Below the pieces are notes generated by a model. That model was not told the DNA's origin. It did no database searches and saw only the letters and a program-made list of their open reading frames with translations. Position numbers and translations under genes: made by a program. 64,000 nt of DNA from an uncultured SAR86 cluster bacterium (GTDB taxonomy: Bacteria > Pseudomonadota > Gammaproteobacteria > Magnimaribacterales > Magnimaribacteraceae): NCBI GenBank assembly GCA_902517565.1, contig CABYCU010000002.1:62001-126000 (forward strand), written 5' to 3'. Below, piece after piece: positions 32,976 through 43,400 of this stretch (within the stretch, counting starts at the first letter, position 1; every line of letters begins with the position of its first letter).

Positions 32976-34973
32976 TTAAGACTTTAAATTCAGCCAAGCA
33001 GTTTCTTCTTCTGTTAAATGTATCTTCGTTGCCTGTAATGAGCTTTCTGTCTCAAAAAAATTTCTTGGTCCAATTAACGGAAAGGATGGAAATTCTTGAT
33101 TAAGTACAAATGCTAGAGCCATTTGAATTGGATCTACTGATTTTTTTGAAGCTAACTCAAAGCATCTTTTTCGTCTTTCTAGATTATCCTCACTTCCCCA
33201 GACTCTTTTCTGCTCTTCTAGATTTGGATCAGCAACGTGCGCCAATCCAGTAAATTCCTGTGAATCAAGAAAAAAACCTCTTGCTTGGCTCGACCAAGGA
33301 AAAATTGCAACTTGGTTTTCTTTTAAATATTTCACATAGTCATCTTCTGAACAACTGAAGCAACCAGGCCAAACAGGATTATTCATATACGCTAAGCTAA
33401 AGTTGTTACTTAATACTGTAAAAGGGTCCTTTCCTGATGATTTTGCATAGTCATTTGCTTGTTTGAATCTTTCTAGAGTCCAATTAGAAGCACCAAATAC
33501 CTTTATGAGTCCTTCGTCTTTTAGTGCATTTAAAGTATCTATAAAGTCTTCAACGGGTATCGATTCATTGTCTCTATGCAAACAATATATATCCAAATAA
33601 GAAGAGGACATTCGAGATAAAGTTTCTTCTAATTGTGGCCTAATTTTTTTTGGTAAACAGTCTGGAGTATGAGCACCCTTTCCAAGAACTACCACTTCTT
33701 CTCTTAATCCTCTAGATTCAATCCAGCTTCCTAAATAATAATCACTTTTACCATTATTATAAATATATGCAGTATCAAATACATTACCACCCTTCTTATA
33801 GAAATGATCAAACATAGCAAAAGCATGATTTGTATCAGATTGGTTGTCACAGCCAAAGACGACTCTCGACAATGTCTTATTAATACCCGGGATACCTAGA
33901 AAAGGAAGATCTTCTCTTTCAGTGTTTTCAGGGACAATAGAAATTTTTCTTCTTTCTCCTCTATCTTCATCATAAACAACTTTTAATTCTCTTCGCCAGG
34001 CATCTAAGGCAATCATATTACCGTGAGAGTCATTATGAGGAATTAAGGAAGACTCAATGACCTGTTTTTTTAAATATTCTGAAAAATGTTCAATCTCAAG
34101 AGCATAGATGCCTTTATCAGTTGATATGTCTATTATCTCCTCATCATTATTAGAATATTTAATTTTAATTTGGGATTGCCTGTCAGTAAATTCTCCACAG
34201 TGCCAAGGTTGATTTACTGAAATTGTTGTAGTCCCATCAGTTATCTCAACATCACTATCTGAACTGATGTTGGTTGCCGACTTCACTTCTGCACTAGAAC
34301 CATCTTCAAACTGTAATTTTGCATAAGCATTTAAATCAATATTTTGAGAATTTAGCTCACCAGAACATTCTTCTAAAATTGGATTCATAAAATTCTTTCC
34401 ATTCACTGCTCCAACTGCGTGTCTGGCTATTGAAAGTGGATAACAGCCAATATCTAAAATAGAGCCTCCACCTAATTCCTTATTAACCAACCTATGAGTT
34501 TCGGGTACGTCTACAGAAAAACAGAACTCGGATCTGATTGTTAGAGGACTTCTTAATTTTGCTTGAATTATCTCCATTATCTTTTGTGTTTGAGGATGAA
34601 TTTTGTACATAAAGGCTTCCATCAAAAGAGTGTTGTTCTTTCTTGAAAGATCAATTAAAGCCATTGTTTCGGTAGCATTTATCGTCATAGGCTTTTCACA
34701 AAGAACTGCTTTTCTTTGTCTGAGACATTCTGCAGTAAGTTCAAAATGACTTGTGTGAGGTGTTGCAACATATATTGCATTGACTTCAGGAAGAGAAATT
34801 AGATTCTCATAACCTTCTATTGGTCTGCAATTATATGGATTAGAAAATTCTTCAGCTCTAGAAGCTGTATTACTTGCCACTGCAACTAACTTACCTTCTG
34901 TCTCTTGCAGGGCCTCAGCAAATGCCTTTGCAATTGATCCAGTGCCTAATATTCCCCATTTAATTGTTGTCAT
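32976..34973 (-). CDS. Gfo/Idh/MocA oxidoreductase - aldo/keto reductase fusion
   Basis: A 665-residue bifunctional protein. Residues 1 to about 335 are a Gfo/Idh/MocA dehydrogenase: Rossmann GILGTGSIAKAFAEAL at 8-23, catalytic-region CEKPMTIN, and GGSILDIGCYPLSIARH with the conserved Asp/His. Residues about 355-665 are an aldo/keto reductase with the full tetrad: Asp and Tyr in FDTAYIYNNG, Lys in VVLGKGAH, His in YCLHRDNE. Both parts are full length. Both act on sugars or polyols with NAD(P)(H), so the fusion may oxidise and reduce successive positions of one sugar. Its ATG overlaps the stop of the GPH symporter by 4 nt, tying it to an imported substrate. Confidence 0.9.
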   Translation of the reverse strand: MTTIKWGILGTGSIAKAFAEALQETEGKLVAVASNTASRAEEFSNPYNCRPIEGYENLISLPEVNAIYVATPHTSHFELTAECLRQRKAVLCEKPMTINATETMALIDLSRKNNTLLMEAFMYKIHPQTQKIMEIIQAKLRSPLTIRSEFCFSVDVPETHRLVNKELGGGSILDIGCYPLSIARHAVGAVNGKNFMNPILEECSGELNSQNIDLNAYAKLQFEDGSSAEVKSATNISSDSDVEITDGTTTISVNQPWHCGEFTDRQSQIKIKYSNNDEEIIDISTDKGIYALEIEHFSEYLKKQVIESSLIPHNDSHGNMIALDAWRRELKVVYDEDRGERRKISIVPENTEREDLPFLGIPGINKTLSRVVFGCDNQSDTNHAFAMFDHFYKKGGNVFDTAYIYNNGKSDYYLGSWIESRGLREEVVVLGKGAHTPDCLPKKIRPQLEETLSRMSSSYLDIYCLHRDNESIPVEDFIDTLNALKDEGLIKVFGASNWTLERFKQANDYAKSSGKDPFTVLSNNFSLAYMNNPVWPGCFSCSEDDYVKYLKENQVAIFPWSSQARGFFLDSQEFTGLAHVADPNLEEQKRVWGSEDNLERRKRCFELASKKSVDPIQMALAFVLNQEFPSFPLIGPRNFFETESSLQATKIHLTEEETAWLNLKS

Positions 34974-36325
34974 GATTGTCCTTGTTGAAGTTGTCTCAAT
35001 AGATCCTTATGCATCTTTGCATCAATTGGATAGAAATAAATAATCACTAAACTTAACGCTATACCTATTGAAGGAATTAAAGTCATTATTGCTTTCATTT
35101 TTGATATTGTAGTGGCTGACTGAACTTCATTTGCTTGAAAGCCAATAAAGTCTAGTACAAGTCCAAGTATTATTATGGCAAAGGCGATAGAGCCTTTTTG
35201 GGCAAAAGTCATAAATCCATATAAGGAAGATTCGCTTCGCACTCCAGTATGCACTTCTCCGTATTCAATAGTATCAGGTAGCATAGACCAGAATAAAATC
35301 CCTCCTGCACCAGAACCGAAACCTATGAATGCAACCAAGAATAATAATTCCGTTAATGTATTGATTTCGTAAAGATAAAAAACCAATAAAGCAGCAAGTG
35401 TTATGGAACTTGATATAAGCCAAGTTAATTTTTTTCCTACATTGTTAGATATTATCCACCAGATAGGAATACTCAAGAAAGCAACTATACCGCTAGTAAA
35501 TAATATAGTTCCTTGATGTTCGTGAAGGTTCAACGCATATTTAGTGAAATAAATAAGGTTGTTTCCAAAGAAGATAGTAGTAATCCCCACTATTAACGTA
35601 GCTGAGAAAACTAGCCAGAAAGGTCCATTTTTTCCAATGGCTTTAGCTGCTTCAGATAAGCTCCCGCCCACCCGCTCTATGCCTTGATCATTGGCAGGTT
35701 CTTTTACAGTTAGAAAGGTTATGGCATGAATTCCTAAAGCTGTTAAACCTGCAATAGTTGCCAAAACAATAAATCCCAAACTTTCATCTTCACCTCCAAC
35801 CCAAAAAATGATTGGAAACGCGAGCAACGCCATGAGGTTTGTACCAGTTTGCGCTCCGAGCATCCTAAAACCTGTCAAATTTGTCCTTTCCTGACTATCT
35901 GAAGTTATCCTGGGGGTAAGAGAAGAGAAAGGAACACTAACAAGAGTGAAACAAGTTCTATGCAAAAGATTGGCAAATAACAGAAAAAAGAAAAGAGCTT
36001 GGCCTTCTAACGGAGGAACCCAAAACAAAAGTATAAAAGATAAAGCTAATGGTATATTTCCAAAGAGTAGGTAAGGTCTGTAAACACCCCACTTAGTTCT
36101 GGTTCGTTCTGCCATATAACCCATAAAAGGATCAGTTATCGCATCCCAAAACATTCCGATACCATATATTAAGCCTGCAAGAGTAGGAGAGATACCAACA
36201 ACATCTGTATAAAAGTATAAAAGGTATAAACCAACACCGCTCCAATAGAGGCAGATTGCTATATCCCCTATTCCGTAGCCTAAACGAGTTTTAAGGTTGA
36301 GTTTTTCAATAACAGCTTCAGTCAT
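34970..36325 (-). CDS. GPH-family sugar:cation symporter (MFS)
   Basis: A 451-residue, 12-TM MelB-type transporter. DAITDPFMGYMAERTRTKWGVYRPY contains the GPH TM2 Asp residues and loop motif; the loop reads GVYRP rather than the GRRHP of the two other GPH proteins in the window, so it belongs to a different subgroup and probably has another substrate. Translational coupling to the Gfo-AKR fusion suggests that the fusion enzyme acts on the imported sugar. The nitrilase gene ends 26 nt upstream. Confidence 0.9.
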   Translation of the reverse strand: MTEAVIEKLNLKTRLGYGIGDIAICLYWSGVGLYLLYFYTDVVGISPTLAGLIYGIGMFWDAITDPFMGYMAERTRTKWGVYRPYLLFGNIPLALSFILLFWVPPLEGQALFFFLLFANLLHRTCFTLVSVPFSSLTPRITSDSQERTNLTGFRMLGAQTGTNLMALLAFPIIFWVGGEDESLGFIVLATIAGLTALGIHAITFLTVKEPANDQGIERVGGSLSEAAKAIGKNGPFWLVFSATLIVGITTIFFGNNLIYFTKYALNLHEHQGTILFTSGIVAFLSIPIWWIISNNVGKKLTWLISSSITLAALLVFYLYEINTLTELLFLVAFIGFGSGAGGILFWSMLPDTIEYGEVHTGVRSESSLYGFMTFAQKGSIAFAIIILGLVLDFIGFQANEVQSATTISKMKAIMTLIPSIGIALSLVIIYFYPIDAKMHKDLLRQLQQGQS

Positions 36326-36351
36326 TTGATGGTCGCTTTATGGGCAAATTT

Positions 36352-37188
36352 TTATTTTTGGGGAATTTCTAACTTCCCTAAAGTATTCAGATATTCTTCA
36401 TTAACTTTATTCTTTTTAAAGGGATTTGGATTATCTCTAAAGCTTTTTAAAGGCTGGCCTAAACCTTTGATACCTCGAGCCCTTACTCTCTTCACTCTCT
36501 CCAAATCTATTTCGATTAAAAGAGTTTCTTCAATTGATTCTGCTTCCGTTAAGATCTCACCTTCAGGTCCTATTATGATGGACTGGCCGCATCCCTGTTT
36601 TCCTCCAGCATTTACATCAACGTAAAAGCATTGCTGTTGAACTGCAGTAGCTCTGGCCATTATTTTTTCTTCCTTACGATCACAAGTATCTGTCAAACTG
36701 GGATGAAGTATTATCTCTGCACCCTTCATGGCCAATGCTCTGCTGCTTTCAGGAAACCATAGATCATAACAAATATGTAAGCCAAATATTCCCACACTAG
36801 GAACCTCAAAGACACATGGCTCATCTCCTCCAGTAATGCCCTCCTCATATGGCAAAAATGGGTAAGTTTTTGTGCACAAAGTAATTAATTCTCCTTTATT
36901 GGAGATCACAGGCGCCACATTGGTTATCTTTGCTTTTTGATGATGATAGAAGGAACCTGGTATTAGCCACATATTAAGTTCCTTTGCTAATTCCTTGAAA
37001 ATCTCTAAATGATTATCTAATGAATACTTATCTGACCTATTAGAGCCCCCCACAGCAAGCTCACTGACAACTATCATTTCAACCCAAGGGTATCTTTTTG
37101 AAGTTTGAATTATTGCATTAGTTATGACTGCTAAATTATCCGAATAGTTTAGGTCTAGTTGCAATCCTGCTATAGAAAAATTTCTCAT
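36352..37188 (-). CDS. carbon-nitrogen hydrolase (nitrilase superfamily)
   Basis: A 278-residue cytoplasmic amidase-type enzyme with the complete Glu-Lys-Cys triad: VVSELAVGG (Glu, about residue 43), CTKTYPFLPYEEG (Lys, about 111), and HICYDLWFPESSRAL (Cys, about 147). It hydrolyses an amide or, less likely, a nitrile; in family terms it is near omega-amidase and carbamoylputrescine-type members. It starts 2 nt after the serine hydrolase stop and precedes the GPH symporter by 26 nt. Confidence 0.88.
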   Translation of the reverse strand: MRNFSIAGLQLDLNYSDNLAVITNAIIQTSKRYPWVEMIVVSELAVGGSNRSDKYSLDNHLEIFKELAKELNMWLIPGSFYHHQKAKITNVAPVISNKGELITLCTKTYPFLPYEEGITGGDEPCVFEVPSVGIFGLHICYDLWFPESSRALAMKGAEIILHPSLTDTCDRKEEKIMARATAVQQQCFYVDVNAGGKQGCGQSIIIGPEGEILTEAESIEETLLIEIDLERVKRVRARGIKGLGQPLKSFRDNPNPFKKNKVNEEYLNTLGKLEIPQK

Positions 37189-37190
37189 AA

Positions 37191-38894
37191 CTAATTAGAT
37201 TTACAAAAAGGAGACATTCTGTTCGAAGCATTTACAGCTCTATCCCAAGAATACTCTTGATTATCACTAAAATAATAATACAAAGTTTGATTCGGCATAA
37301 AGGCAACTGTAATGCCTCCAAATCCTGACATGAATGGGATCCATACATCTTCGGCACAATTCAAGCCACTACCTTTAAACTTTTTAGCCCAAAACCCATT
37401 ATTGTAATAAAGAATATTTTCGATAGCGGCAAGTCCTCGTTGATTAGTATTAGACTGAAGAGCATCAGCTAAAACACCCTTTTCTGTTAATTCATTTTGC
37501 TCCATAAAGAATGCTCCTATTTTGAGAACATCGTCTGTTGTCATAAACATTCCATATTCCATATATGGCTGTTTAATAGCGTCTATGGACCTTCTAATTT
37601 CGTATGTAGCTTGAGTTAAATTCAATTTCTTCCATAGAGGCAGAATTAAGTCTTTATAAATATCAGCATTATCGCCATTTTTTGATTTATAGAAATTATT
37701 TAGCCCTACGCCCAAAATATATGTATCGGAAGAATGATAAGAGAGCTTTATTCCTGGAGGAGATTTTTTTGAGAATACAGAACAGGAAAATTTAATTCTA
37801 TCCTTATGGGTATAATTTAATGAAAACCCTTTATTATTTAGATACCAATCTTCGCTGTACCATTTTTTATCAAAATAATGACCTGTTGCCATATTAAGTA
37901 AGTGCTTAAACCTAACATCTTTCCATTTCTTTTGTTTACATGCGGGAACATGATCCTGAATATTTTCATTCATAATATTTGGATAATCTTTTTCCAGCAA
38001 AGCTAGAGACATAGTAGCAACTAAAGATTTTGCAAGAGAAAATGAAGGTAGCAACATCGCATTGCAATAAGGATAATTACCAGAACGTGTCTTGCACAAG
38101 GAGCGGTGATGCAAAGAGCCATCATGGAAACCATAAACTGTTAAGTGTTCAGGTGAAACCTCTTTAGGCGATCCGAAGTTCTTTTTTTCTTCAAGATTAT
38201 TGATATTTGAAATAGAGGTAATTGAATTTTGAGATTCTACATAGAATAAGAAATCCTTTTTAGAAAACTCTACATCGATGACATTCTCAGCTTGAATTAT
38301 ACCTATAAGATCAAATTTAAAATAAGAACATGTTTCAGCTGCTATTTGATAGAGAATATTTGAAATTTGACCTTCGAAATCAAAATCAAATACCATCACA
38401 CCATTGTGTACACAATTCTGATTTTTCTGAACCAGAGCAAAAGGAATGGAAGATCTTGTATTGCCATAATCATCTAACCAGCTTTGTCCCATTCCAAATT
38501 GAATATCCCAGTTAAGATTTAAAGTTGAACGGACAGATTGATTTACTGGTATGGCTTTTGAATCTTTAATGAGTAAGTCTAGGACAAAGTTTGGAAATAC
38601 ATCCAGAACTTTAAAGTTTTTATTCATCTCAAGTGAATCTTCAGAGATTTTAAATTTTCTTTGTGATGGAGTGCCTTTAAATGTAATTCTTTTAGACAGC
38701 TCGCCTTCTACAGAATAAGCCCCTCTAGGTTTTTTGAAGTGCTTGTACTTAATTAGGTCAAGTTTTGGTTGAAAATCAGGGTCGGGCCACAAGAAAGGGT
38801 CTAAAGGACTGAATGCAAACACAGATATCGAGAAAAAAATTAATGTCAAAAAGGTAATAAAACTTTTAATGCAGTCTTGAAAAAAAGAAATCAT
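37191..38894 (-). CDS. serine hydrolase (class C beta-lactamase-like), secreted
   Basis: A 567-residue protein with a signal peptide or anchor (residues 10-27, SFITFLTLIFFSISVFAF). A novel N-terminal region (30-240) precedes a penicillin-binding-protein-like fold whose SxxK motif is SLAK in LPSFSLAKSLVATM; the tyrosine-type second motif may be YHSSD or YMEYG. The annotated beta-lactamase-like core is 300-350 residues, so the N-terminal part is an addition. Members hydrolyse peptides, esters or lactams; substrate unknown. It lies 31 nt after pyk, which it may be co-transcribed with. Confidence 0.8.
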   Translation of the reverse strand: MISFFQDCIKSFITFLTLIFFSISVFAFSPLDPFLWPDPDFQPKLDLIKYKHFKKPRGAYSVEGELSKRITFKGTPSQRKFKISEDSLEMNKNFKVLDVFPNFVLDLLIKDSKAIPVNQSVRSTLNLNWDIQFGMGQSWLDDYGNTRSSIPFALVQKNQNCVHNGVMVFDFDFEGQISNILYQIAAETCSYFKFDLIGIIQAENVIDVEFSKKDFLFYVESQNSITSISNINNLEEKKNFGSPKEVSPEHLTVYGFHDGSLHHRSLCKTRSGNYPYCNAMLLPSFSLAKSLVATMSLALLEKDYPNIMNENIQDHVPACKQKKWKDVRFKHLLNMATGHYFDKKWYSEDWYLNNKGFSLNYTHKDRIKFSCSVFSKKSPPGIKLSYHSSDTYILGVGLNNFYKSKNGDNADIYKDLILPLWKKLNLTQATYEIRRSIDAIKQPYMEYGMFMTTDDVLKIGAFFMEQNELTEKGVLADALQSNTNQRGLAAIENILYYNNGFWAKKFKGSGLNCAEDVWIPFMSGFGGITVAFMPNQTLYYYFSDNQEYSWDRAVNASNRMSPFCKSN

Positions 38895-38925
38895 ACAGAT
38901 AATACTATGTCAGGCGTCTTTTTTA

Positions 38926-40335
38926 TTAAAGTTTTAAATACCTTATCTCAATAGCATCAGCTGATTTTTCTGACAGGATTCCTGATATAACAATGAACTT
39001 AAGATCTTTCTTAGGTTGAAGTTCTTTTTTAATTATCTTCATTACTGAATCGATATTTGTTTCATGGTCAACATACATAGGGGAATAAAAGCCATTTACT
39101 GAACCAGCCAGAGAAAGTTGATTGAGAGTTTTTTTATTATTACTAAAAGCAAAAATAGGAATCATGAAAGGTTTAGCATTTGAAACAATTTCTGCTGTTT
39201 GTCCAGATCGGGTAATAGCAATAATTCCATCTGCCTCTATTGATTCCGCTATATTTTTTGCAGCGATACCAAGATACTGCCAATCAGTTTCTGAAATAAG
39301 CTTAGATTCATAGCCAAGGGTTTTATATCTCTCGGTCTGACTTGCAATTCTAGATATGAAATTAACGCACTCTACTGGGTATTTTCCAACTGTTGTTTCT
39401 CCTGAAAGCATCACGGCATCTGCTCCTTCATATATTGCGTTAGCTACATCAGTAACCTCAGCTCGCGTTGGAGTTGGGTTTTCAATCATTGATTCTAAAA
39501 GGTGAGTAGCTACAATCGATCTTACTCCGTGTTTAGCACAGCTAGACATAATCTTTCTTTGAATATTAGGTAAATTTGATAGATCAGTTTCAATTCCAAG
39601 ATCCCCTCGTGCAACCATTACGGCATCTGAGACTTTACAAATATCTTCAATGTTAGAGAGCCCTTCCCTATCTTCTATTTTTGAGACAATTTTTACCTTT
39701 TTACCTTGCCTTTTCATCACAGTCTTTAAGTCATCTATATCAGATGCATCTCTCACAAATGACAGAGCAATAAAATCTACGTTTTCTTTTAAGCCAAACA
39801 AGATATCTCTCTTGTCCTTTTCTGTAACCGAAGGTAAGTTAATTCTTATGCCTGGGAGATTTACATGTCTTTTACTACCCAGCTTTCCTCCATCAAGTAC
39901 TTTGCATTCCAGTTCATTTTTTGTCTTTTTTAGAACTTTAAAGTTCAGTAAGCCATTATCTAAACTTATTAAAGTCCCAACTTTGACACTTTGGATTAAT
40001 TCATCGTAATGAACCCTAATTGAAGTAGTCTCAACGTCTACATCATCTCTAATAGTAAAAGATACAAGCTGGCCCGGCTCTAAGTTTACAACTGATGAAG
40101 TATCCCCAGTTCTTATTTCTGGACCTTGAGTATCTAATAATATGCCTATAGGATTTTTTACTTCTTTGTTTAATTTCTTTATTCGATCGATTACTTTCTT
40201 TGCATTCTTATGGTCTGAATGAGACATATTTAAACGAGCCACATTCATTCCTGCTTTGTAAAGCTTCTTGAGACTTGAGTAAGTTTCAGTAGCCGGTCCA
40301 ATAGTGCAGATTATTTTTGTTCTCTTTAAATTCAT
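38926..40335 (-). CDS. pyk: pyruvate kinase
   Basis: A 469-residue glycolytic enzyme. It starts LKRTKIICTIGPA, with NMSHSDH, LLDTQGPEIRTGD, the K-binding and active-site segment FIALSFVRDASDI, VSKIEDREGL, VARGDLGIE and ATHLLESMIENPTPTRAEVTDVANAI, ending in the C-terminal regulatory domain (ITRSGQTAEIVS). It converts phosphoenolpyruvate and ADP to pyruvate and ATP in the cytoplasm. TAGAAT lies 11 nt before the ATG on its strand, so the leader would be very short and has no Shine-Dalgarno. It leads the leftward unit of hydrolases and sugar uptake genes. Confidence 0.97.
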   Translation of the reverse strand: MNLKRTKIICTIGPATETYSSLKKLYKAGMNVARLNMSHSDHKNAKKVIDRIKKLNKEVKNPIGILLDTQGPEIRTGDTSSVVNLEPGQLVSFTIRDDVDVETTSIRVHYDELIQSVKVGTLISLDNGLLNFKVLKKTKNELECKVLDGGKLGSKRHVNLPGIRINLPSVTEKDKRDILFGLKENVDFIALSFVRDASDIDDLKTVMKRQGKKVKIVSKIEDREGLSNIEDICKVSDAVMVARGDLGIETDLSNLPNIQRKIMSSCAKHGVRSIVATHLLESMIENPTPTRAEVTDVANAIYEGADAVMLSGETTVGKYPVECVNFISRIASQTERYKTLGYESKLISETDWQYLGIAAKNIAESIEADGIIAITRSGQTAEIVSNAKPFMIPIFAFSNNKKTLNQLSLAGSVNGFYSPMYVDHETNIDSVMKIIKKELQPKKDLKFIVISGILSEKSADAIEIRYLKL

Positions 40336-40377
40336 TAAGGGAGCGGATTCTACTCAAGTTAATTTTAAATGCTACAT

Positions 40378-40411
40378 AAAAAAACAGGCCCAAAAGGGCC
40401 TGTTCTTTTTT
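40378..40411 (-). terminator. intrinsic terminator of TonB receptor 40420
   Basis: Stem ACAGGCCC/GGGCCTGT with an AAAA loop; on the minus strand it is followed by seven T. The plus-strand side also has a T-rich run, so it can act both ways. It isolates the receptor gene from pyk. Confidence 0.9.
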
Positions 40412-40419
40412 GGAACTTA

Positions 40420-43400
40420 TTAGAAACGATATCTTAGATCAACTCCCATAACTCTTGGAGGAAGAGCTGTGACAGACTTTCTATAATTTGTTTCATGATC
40501 TCCAGTACCTAAAGCATAGTAATTATCATTATCAAATAGGTTACTAACGTAAGCTCTAACTGAAGTTGCACCATCATTACTGTACCAAGAGATATTTAAA
40601 CTTGTAGTTTCTCTTGAAGAAATCTCATCTAAAGGTCTTTGAACACCCGAAGCTGAGAATTCACCTGTATAAGAATGACTCAGTAACCACCATAAAGGCC
40701 CAAAAGGAGAATCCATCTCATAAGTTACCCTCACAGTGTGCTTGATTTCAGGAATACCTTTTAAAGGTCCTCCTTTCAAATTAACAGTATAGTCTTCAGC
40801 AAAACTAGGATCGTCTACCGTACAACCGACATATCCCTGAGTACAAAGACCAAAGACAGGTACAGGATTAACAGGATCATCAACGGTGAAGACTAGATAA
40901 TCTTCTCCGTATTCTGTTTCTGTGTAACTAAAATTACCCGCTATATTTAGTCTATCACTAGCTTGATATTGCATTTCAATTTCAAAACCCTTGTTAGTTA
41001 TTCCATCAGCATTTGAAACAAAATTAGCTCCTGCTCCTCTAATAGGATCGAACTGATCTAGCTGATCTTGATAACCGTCGTATTTATACTGATAGATTGA
41101 AGCGAATATCTGTAAGGTATCATCTAGGTGAAGTCCTTTATATCCTATCTCAACAGCTTGCACTTCTTCTTGATCGTAGGATACAAGTACCTGATTATCT
41201 CCAATTGGAGTTCCGAATTCATCTCTTTGAGAATCGTATTGACCTGAAGTACCTAAGGCATAACCACCAGATCTAAAACCAGTAGTAACTGAGAAGTACC
41301 AGAGCTGATAATCATTAGGTTCATAATCTAAATTAATTCTATAGTTTGTATCACTCCAAGTGTCCTCAGCACCAACCAATCTTGAATAACTGTAAGGAAT
41401 ACCTTGACCTAATCTAAGTGGAGTTGCACATGCCGTAGCTGTTATATCACAAGTAGGGGTGATTGGATTGTTAGGATCAATAGACAACGCATAAACTGCG
41501 GCAGCTGGAACTAAACCAGCGCCTGCAGCAGCAGTATATTGAGCAACTAATGCTGGATCATAATTATATGAAGCTGAGCCCATTGCGACGTTAGTAGCGG
41601 CTAGAGCTGTAACGCCTTGACTTCCTAAAGCTGCAAAAGGAGCTCCAGTAAGAAGGTTTAAAGCTGGTAAATAAGGCGCTAATGCACTCGCAAATAATTC
41701 AGTATAACCACCAGCATTTTCTAAAGCTGACTTGTCATCCTCTGCATACCTGACACCCAGAGTTAATGCAAATTCATCATTTATTTGCCATGTACCTTGA
41801 GTAAATACTGCATAAGCATCGTTTTGCACTTCATTTTTATGCCTATAGACTCTACCTAAAGGATCTCCGCCCCAACGACCTGACACTGTTCTTCCAAGGA
41901 TACCACTTGTTTCATCAACATGTGGCGCGGTAGCCCACGTTCCATAAGGATTGGTTGCTCCAAATAGACTCATCATAGTCATAGATGGTATGTGTGGTAG
42001 TCCAGGAAGAGCTAATTCAATACCTGTAGCTGCAGCTAAGGTACCCCAAGGCGTATCGAGCACTCCGTAGTTAGCAGGGTTAAGAATAGCAGGAGTATTA
42101 TTGGACAAAGAGTAGGTTTGTTGTCTATTTTCATCCATAAAGAAAACACCTGAAGTCATTTCTATATTATCTGCAAGCATCCAGTTTAAGTTAAGCTCGT
42201 GAGTTGTCATATGGACGTCTTCACGAACAGTAGTTCTGTATTGAGAAAAAGTTGTATTATTTGTCTCGTCTTGATCAATGTTGAAGTCATAATTGTAATC
42301 AACATTTCCATATAGGTATGTCAAAGTTGTGTCTTCATTAATATCCCAAGTGTATTTAAGTTGTTGACCTTCATGCTCAAATTTTTCTCTATTCGAAGTA
42401 CAAGCTGGAGGCCCGTAGGGATAATCATTGCAGGTTGCGTCATGATTTACATCAACGTCATATGTGCCGATGACAGAAGGAGCACCTGATCTCCCATACA
42501 TGGGGTTCATTCTTTGAGGGAAACCAACAATATCTACTCCGGGCCTTCTTGGAGCTCCGTACGCCACTACACCTGTAATGGTATTAGTAAATTTCATTGC
42601 TCCAGGAGTGTCTGCAGTTACTGCCCTTAAACCGTAAACAGGATCAGTAGTATTTCTAGTACCTCTATTTGCTCCATAACCTTCAGTTAGTAAGATTCTG
42701 TTTCCAATGATTCTATCTGACAATCTGTCATTAGCTCTTACTTGAAGACTCATATCATCGTTAATATTCCATAGAAGTGTCATACTGAAGTTTTGATCAT
42801 CTAGAGAATCTGTATCTGGACCGGTTCCAAGATTTTTCTGCACACCATCTCTATCGGAAGTCATTCCAGTAAATCTGTAAGCAATGCTATCTGACACTGG
42901 AGCCGAACTCATAAGGTAATATTGTTCTGTACCATAATCGCCGAGAATAGTTCTTACTTCACCTTCTGCTTCAAAAGTAGGTTTTTTAGTAATGTAGTTA
43001 ATAGCTCCACCGATTGAGTTACGTCCGTAAAGTGTTCCTTGAGGTCCACGCAATACCTCAATACGTTCTACGTCATAAAGATAACTTTCACCGGCTGCGA
43101 TACCAAAATCAGGTGAATAGATACCGTTATAATAAGTAGCAACACCCGGGTCACCACCTAGAGCTCTAAAGTTTCTTCCTACACCTCTGATTCTTACGTC
43201 GTAAGCGTCTCTAGTAGTAGCTGGTAATTGATCCATAAGATCATTTGCACCTTGCATACCTAGATCTTCTATCAAAGAAGCATCAAAAGCCGTTATAGAC
43301 ATAGAAGTATCGGAAACAGTAGAAGTTCTTTTTTCTGCCGTTACTGTGATTTCTTCTATACCACCTCTTTCTCTTTCCTCTTCTTCCTCAGCATACAATG

